Assembly: GCF_900128515.1 (NCBI RefSeq)
Contig: NZ_FQTP01000007.1
Coordinates: forward strand, 1 to 37,106
Length of the DNA stretch: 37,106 nt
Direction: 5' to 3'
Origin: Bathymodiolus heckerae thiotrophic gill symbiont
Lineage (GTDB): Bacteria > Pseudomonadota > Gammaproteobacteria > PS1 > Pseudothioglobaceae
Positions 33,563 to 37,106 of this stretch are shown here, in pieces; position 1 is the stretch's first letter; every line of letters starts with the position of its first letter. A program made the translations under genes and the position numbers. The notes beneath the pieces were generated by a model that had not been told where the DNA came from, searched no databases, and saw only the letters and a program-made list of their open reading frames with translations.

Positions 33563-34150
33563 ATGGAAATGAACAGTGTAAATATAATCGGAAAAATTCT
33601 TATTATTGATGATGAAAGTATCAATGCAGAAACTATGATGGACACTTTGGAAGATGTTAATTATCAGGTGAGTTTGGCAGCTAACGCCCAAGAAGCCAAA
33701 AGTTTAATTCAAATCCAGACATTTGATTTAGTGATGATGGATGTTTGGATGCCGGGTCAAGACGGTATGTCATTATTAGAAGAGTGGATTAACGAGGGTT
33801 TTACAACGCCCATTGTGATGATGTCTGGCCATGCTGAGCATAAGGATGTGATTAAAGCAATCAAACTTGGTGCGGTTGATTTTTTGAAAAAACCACTGCA
33901 TGATATTTTACCATTAGTGCGTAAGTTTTTGTCTGATCAAGCTGTTAAAAAAGACCAAAATGCTATCACTGGGATTGATTTTGATACGCCATTAAAAGTG
34001 GCTAGAAATGTATTTGAAAAAGAATACTTTAATCATCACTTGCAGGAGAATAATCATAATATTGCAGCTGTGGCTGCTAAGGCAGGTTTGGAGCGTACTA
34101 CGCTGTATCGAAAACTTAAAGATCTAGGTATTGACAAAAATAAGGCTTAA
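33563..34150 (+). CDS. NtrX-like response regulator lacking the AAA+ domain
   Basis: 195 residues: a receiver domain (about 10-125) with acidic pocket D16-D17, phospho-acceptor D60 (LVMMDVWMPGQDG) and the FLKKPL Lys. A short linker and a Fis-type helix-turn-helix (about 145-192; NIAAVAAKAGLERTTLYRKLKDLGI) follow. The linker FDTPLKVARNVFEKEYF is NtrX/NtrC-like, so this looks like an NtrX from which the central sigma-54 ATPase domain (about 240 residues) is missing, with the frame kept. It cannot activate sigma-54 polymerase and should act as a simple DNA-binding regulator, as in RegA/ActR. ATG 33563 and ATG 33569 are both possible; GAGGA upstream favours the second slightly. Confidence 0.88.
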   Translation: MEMNSVNIIGKILIIDDESINAETMMDTLEDVNYQVSLAANAQEAKSLIQIQTFDLVMMDVWMPGQDGMSLLEEWINEGFTTPIVMMSGHAEHKDVIKAIKLGAVDFLKKPLHDILPLVRKFLSDQAVKKDQNAITGIDFDTPLKVARNVFEKEYFNHHLQENNHNIAAVAAKAGLERTTLYRKLKDLGIDKNKA

Positions 34151-34152
34151 CG

Positions 34153-35526
34153 ATGAAAATTTTAATTTTAGGTGCAGGTCAAGTTGGCTCCACACTGGCT
34201 AAATATTTAAGCGAAGATAAAGATAATGACATTACCATTGTTGATACAGACGAGACTAATTTGCTCGATATTCAGCGCCATTTAGATATTAAAACCGTTT
34301 GTGGCAATGGCTCTTATCCGAACATTTTAGAAGAGGCAGATATTAAAAATATGGACATGGTAATCGCGGTAACCAGGTCTGATGAAGGTAATATGCTTGC
34401 TTGTCAGATGGCTCATACGCTTTATCAAGTTGATAAAAAAATTGCTCGAGTACGTACCGCGGAATACTTGCATCGTAAGGAGTTGTTTTCTGATGATGCT
34501 ATTCCTATCGACTTTATTATTACGCCTGAAGGCCTAGTAACAAATTATATTAAGCGTGTGGTTGAAGAGCCAGGCGCTGAGCAGGTATTTGAATTTGAAA
34601 ATGGTTTAGTGCAATTAGTTGAAACTAGGGCTTATGCAGGCACCCCAATTGTGGGCCATTCTATTAAAGAGTTGCACAAGCATTTGCCAAATATTAATAT
34701 GCGTATTGTTAGTTTGTATCGTAATAGTCAAGCTATTCCTGCTTATGGCGATACCGTGATTAAAGACGGTGATCGGGTTTATTTTGTGACCAAGAGAGAG
34801 AGTGTTTCCAAGGTTTTAAAAGAATTTAGACGACTTGATAGGGCTTATAAAAATATCATCATTGCAGGTGGTGGCCGTATTGGTCTTAATTTAGCTAAAC
34901 ATTTAGAGAAAAATCATCGTGTACGAATTATTGAAAAAAACAAGGATCGAGTTAAAGAGCTTGCAGATGAGCTTGATGATGTATTAGTATTACGCGGTAA
35001 TGCTTCTGATGAGGAGTTGCTATTAGAAGAGGGTATCGAAAATACTGATTTATTTTTAGCACTAACTGATTCTGATGAAATTAACGTAATCGTCTCTATT
35101 TTGGCAAAGCGCTTAGGGGCACATAAAACTATTGCCCTGGTTAAGCGTAATGTTTATGAAGATTTAGCAGAGCAAAGTGAAGATGTCGATATGGTAATTT
35201 CCCCTGACCAAATTACCACTAGTGGTATTTTGGCACACATCCGCAAGGGCGACACGATGATGGTGCATTCTTTGCGCCAAGGCAAGTCTGAAGCGATTGA
35301 GGTGGTTGTTCATGGCGATAAAAATCATTCAGATGTTGTTGGAAGAAGTATTGGGCAAATTAGCCTGCCAGATGGTGTAGTAGTTGGTTCAATAGTGCGT
35401 AATAATAAAGTAATCATGGGCTCTAGAAAATTAGTGATTGAAGAGGGTGATCATGTATTGTTAGTACTCACTGATGTTAATAAAATCCATGAAGTTGAAG
35501 AGTTATTCGAAGGTTATTTTGATTAA
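34153..35526 (+). CDS. trkA: Trk potassium-uptake regulatory subunit TrkA
   Basis: 457-residue peripheral protein that gates TrkH by binding NAD(H)/ATP. Two tandem RCK units: Rossmann motifs MKILILGAGQVGSTLAKYLS (residues 1-20) and NIIIAGGGRIGLNLAKHLE (about 234-252). Each is followed by a TrkA_C domain (around 140-225 and 370-455). Conserved VCGNGSYPNILEEADI and VLRGNASDEELLLEEGI segments are present. It begins 2 bp after the response-regulator stop and precedes trkH by 24 bp, giving the ntrYX-trkAH cluster seen in several proteobacteria. Confidence 0.97.
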   Translation: MKILILGAGQVGSTLAKYLSEDKDNDITIVDTDETNLLDIQRHLDIKTVCGNGSYPNILEEADIKNMDMVIAVTRSDEGNMLACQMAHTLYQVDKKIARVRTAEYLHRKELFSDDAIPIDFIITPEGLVTNYIKRVVEEPGAEQVFEFENGLVQLVETRAYAGTPIVGHSIKELHKHLPNINMRIVSLYRNSQAIPAYGDTVIKDGDRVYFVTKRESVSKVLKEFRRLDRAYKNIIIAGGGRIGLNLAKHLEKNHRVRIIEKNKDRVKELADELDDVLVLRGNASDEELLLEEGIENTDLFLALTDSDEINVIVSILAKRLGAHKTIALVKRNVYEDLAEQSEDVDMVISPDQITTSGILAHIRKGDTMMVHSLRQGKSEAIEVVVHGDKNHSDVVGRSIGQISLPDGVVVGSIVRNNKVIMGSRKLVIEEGDHVLLVLTDVNKIHEVEELFEGYFD

Positions 35527-35550
35527 AACTAGATTTAATTAGGAAATATT

Positions 35551-36999
35551 ATGCAGTTTAGTATTGTATTTAAAACCATCGGCTTATTGTTAATGGTGTT
35601 TAGTTTGACTCAGTTGCCACCAATTGTGGTTGATGTTATTTATCAGCAGAATGAGACGCCATCCTTTATAGCAGCATTCGCACTTACTTTTTTAAGTGGC
35701 TTATTGCTATATTTACCCTTTAGAAAATCAACTAAAGATTTTAGAATTCGCGAAGGCGTTTTGGTCGTGGTGAGTTTTTGGTTTGTTTTATCGCTGTTTG
35801 CAACTACGCCTTTTCTGCTTTCAGAATCTTTAAGAATGACTTTCTCTGATGCATTTTTTGAATCAATGTCAGGTCTTACTACTACAGGTGCTACGGTATT
35901 GTCAGGATTGGATGATCTGCCGATGGCAATTTTGTACTATCGTCAACAACTACAATGGTTAGGTGGCATGGGAATTATTGTACTGGCCGTGGCTATTTTA
36001 CCAATGCTTGGCGTGGGCGGTATGGAGCTTTATCATGCTGAGTCTAGCGGTATTTCTAAAGATCGACTCACCCCAAAATTAACTCAAACAGCCAAAGCTT
36101 TATGGAAAATTTATCTAAGCTTCACCGTGATTTGTGCAGTGGCTTATTATTTGGCAGGCATGGATATTTTTGATGCGATTGGGCACAGTTATACAACGGT
36201 TGCAATTGGTGGATTTTCTACACATGATTTGTCCATCGGTTATTTTGATTCTATTGCAATTGAATCGGTTGCTGTGATATTCATGTTCTTAGCCGGCATT
36301 AACTTTTCACTGCACTTTTTTGTTTGGCGCAAGAAAAACGTACTAGCATTTTTCCAGGATTCTGAATTTCAAACTTATTTGTTAATGCTGAGCGTTTTGA
36401 TTGTGTTAGTTGCCATGTTCTTGCTGGATAGTGGTCAATACCAAACAGCACAAGAAGCATTACGCTATGGTATTTTCCAGAGTGTTTCAATGGCAACCAC
36501 CACTGGATTTGCCTCAACTAATTTCTCATTATGGCCGTTGATATTACCAGTTATGCTTATTTTTGCCAGTTTTATTGGTGCTTGTGCCGGTTCAACAGGT
36601 GGCGGTATTAAAGTGGTTAGAGTGTTACTAATGTTTAAGTTAGCAATGAAAGAGATTAAGAAATTCATTCATCCGAATGCGCAAATCAATATTAAGCTTA
36701 ATCGACGTAGTGTGGACGAAAGCACCCTGATTTCAGTTTGGGGTTTTTTCTCACTTTATGTGATTGCTTTTATTTTAATTATGGTGGCATTAATGTTCAC
36801 TGGTATGGATCAAGTAACAAGCTTTTCTGCAACCGCAGCCAGTATCAATAATTTGGGCCCTGGTTTGGGTGATGTGGCACAAAATTACGGCTCAATTAGT
36901 GAGAGTGCTAAATGGATTTTAAGTTTTTCAATGTTGTTAGGGCGTTTGGAAATCTTAACACTGATGGCGCTACTTCATAAAGCTTTCTGGCGTTTTTAA
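35551..36999 (+). CDS. trkH: Trk potassium-uptake channel subunit TrkH
   Basis: 482-residue K+-translocating membrane protein (normal length 483). The four selectivity-filter repeats are readable: SGLTTTGATVL, TVAIGGFSTHD, MATTTGFASTNF and ASINNLGPGLG. About ten to twelve membrane spans occur, and the intramembrane loop region CAGSTGGGIKVVR is the gating loop. A ribosome site (TTAGGAAATATT) precedes ATG 35551. Together with TrkA it forms the low-affinity K+ uptake system. Confidence 0.97.
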   Translation: MQFSIVFKTIGLLLMVFSLTQLPPIVVDVIYQQNETPSFIAAFALTFLSGLLLYLPFRKSTKDFRIREGVLVVVSFWFVLSLFATTPFLLSESLRMTFSDAFFESMSGLTTTGATVLSGLDDLPMAILYYRQQLQWLGGMGIIVLAVAILPMLGVGGMELYHAESSGISKDRLTPKLTQTAKALWKIYLSFTVICAVAYYLAGMDIFDAIGHSYTTVAIGGFSTHDLSIGYFDSIAIESVAVIFMFLAGINFSLHFFVWRKKNVLAFFQDSEFQTYLLMLSVLIVLVAMFLLDSGQYQTAQEALRYGIFQSVSMATTTGFASTNFSLWPLILPVMLIFASFIGACAGSTGGGIKVVRVLLMFKLAMKEIKKFIHPNAQINIKLNRRSVDESTLISVWGFFSLYVIAFILIMVALMFTGMDQVTSFSATAASINNLGPGLGDVAQNYGSISESAKWILSFSMLLGRLEILTLMALLHKAFWRF

Positions 37000-37005
37000 A
37001 ATTAT

Positions 37006-37106
37006 ATGATAAACAATACAAGCATTCCTTTTCAAACTATAGATTGGAGTAGTGTTCCACGTACTGAACATGCTGGAGAAACGGGTATGGCTTATTGGCA
37101 GACGAT
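37006..37106 (+). CDS. Cupin-domain protein (3' truncated by the window)
   Basis: Begins ATG 37006, 6 bp after the trkH stop; only 33 residues are visible. The segment FQTIDWSSVPRTEHAGETGMAYW resembles the start of small DHCW-motif cupin proteins (W-S-x-V-P-x-x-x-H-x-G-E-T-G), whose function is unknown. The call rests on a short stretch. Confidence 0.45.
   Translation, partial: MINNTSIPFQTIDWSSVPRTEHAGETGMAYWQT

Overview
This is an AT-rich, gene-dense chromosomal segment of a gammaproteobacterium. The gene content is core housekeeping: rluD, pgeF, mutM, ygfZ, nhaD, coaX, trpS, rluB, ileS, aroB, gatCAB, proS, psd, eno, dnaKJ, coaD, rsmD, ppa, rnd, ntrY/ntrX-like, trkA and trkH. The very short spacers, the low GC, the Na+/H+ antiporter NhaD, a single outer-membrane porin and FNR-type promoters suggest a marine SUP05/Thioglobus-like organism or a related thiotrophic symbiont. 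That placement is an inference; no taxonomic marker was tested. I saw no rRNA, tRNA, CRISPR array or prophage.

Layout. 1-1601: rluD (5' end outside the window) and pgeF, one-base overlap, + strand. 1637-3226: three minus-strand genes (DUF2798-like membrane protein, S24/LexA-like protein, mutM). 3319-5373: a lone PuuD-type membrane domain and a strongly expressed-looking porin, separated by about 500 bp of structured, then very AT-rich, non-coding DNA. 5468-6214: a REP-associated tyrosine transposase (RAYT) bounded by inverted palindromic repeats. 6289-9110: overlapping ygfZ-nhaD-coaX. 9164-11134: trpS and rluB. 11209-11775: three tiny paralogous membrane-protein ORFs with FNR-like promoters. 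11871-19501: ileS-aroB-hypothetical-gatC-gatA-gatB in one tight + strand run. 19504-20133: an M50 protease, minus. 20192-22695: proS-psd. 22687-25248: a CNNM/CorB-type transporter and eno, minus. 25265-28607: dnaJ and dnaK, minus, split by a 264-bp MITE-like element and a terminator. 28684-31307: coaD, rsmD, ppa and rnd, minus. 31394-36999: ntrY, a truncated NtrX-like regulator, trkA and trkH. 37006 onward: start of a cupin gene.

The most interesting signals are these. (1) A 15-nt GC-rich palindrome (six-base arms around AAG) occurs five times. It flanks the RAYT as inverted copies, lies inside the RAYT reading frame, lies inside pgeF in the same reading frame (peptide AGKAC both times), and lies just after pgeF. 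The two pgeF copies sit at the tip of longer, locus-specific perfect hairpins. (2) A tandem family of 35-40 residue membrane proteins shows synonymous-biased divergence. One copy has an FNR-like box exactly where a class II FNR promoter would place it. (3) A non-autonomous IS-like element with nested inverted repeats sits between dnaK and dnaJ. (4) The NtrX partner of NtrY has lost the central sigma-54 ATPase domain.

Functional groupings: gatCAB, ileS, trpS and proS supply aminoacyl-tRNAs; rluD, rluB and rsmD modify rRNA; dnaKJ has a readable sigma-32 promoter; ntrYX-like and trkAH form a membrane-sensing and potassium-uptake cluster.
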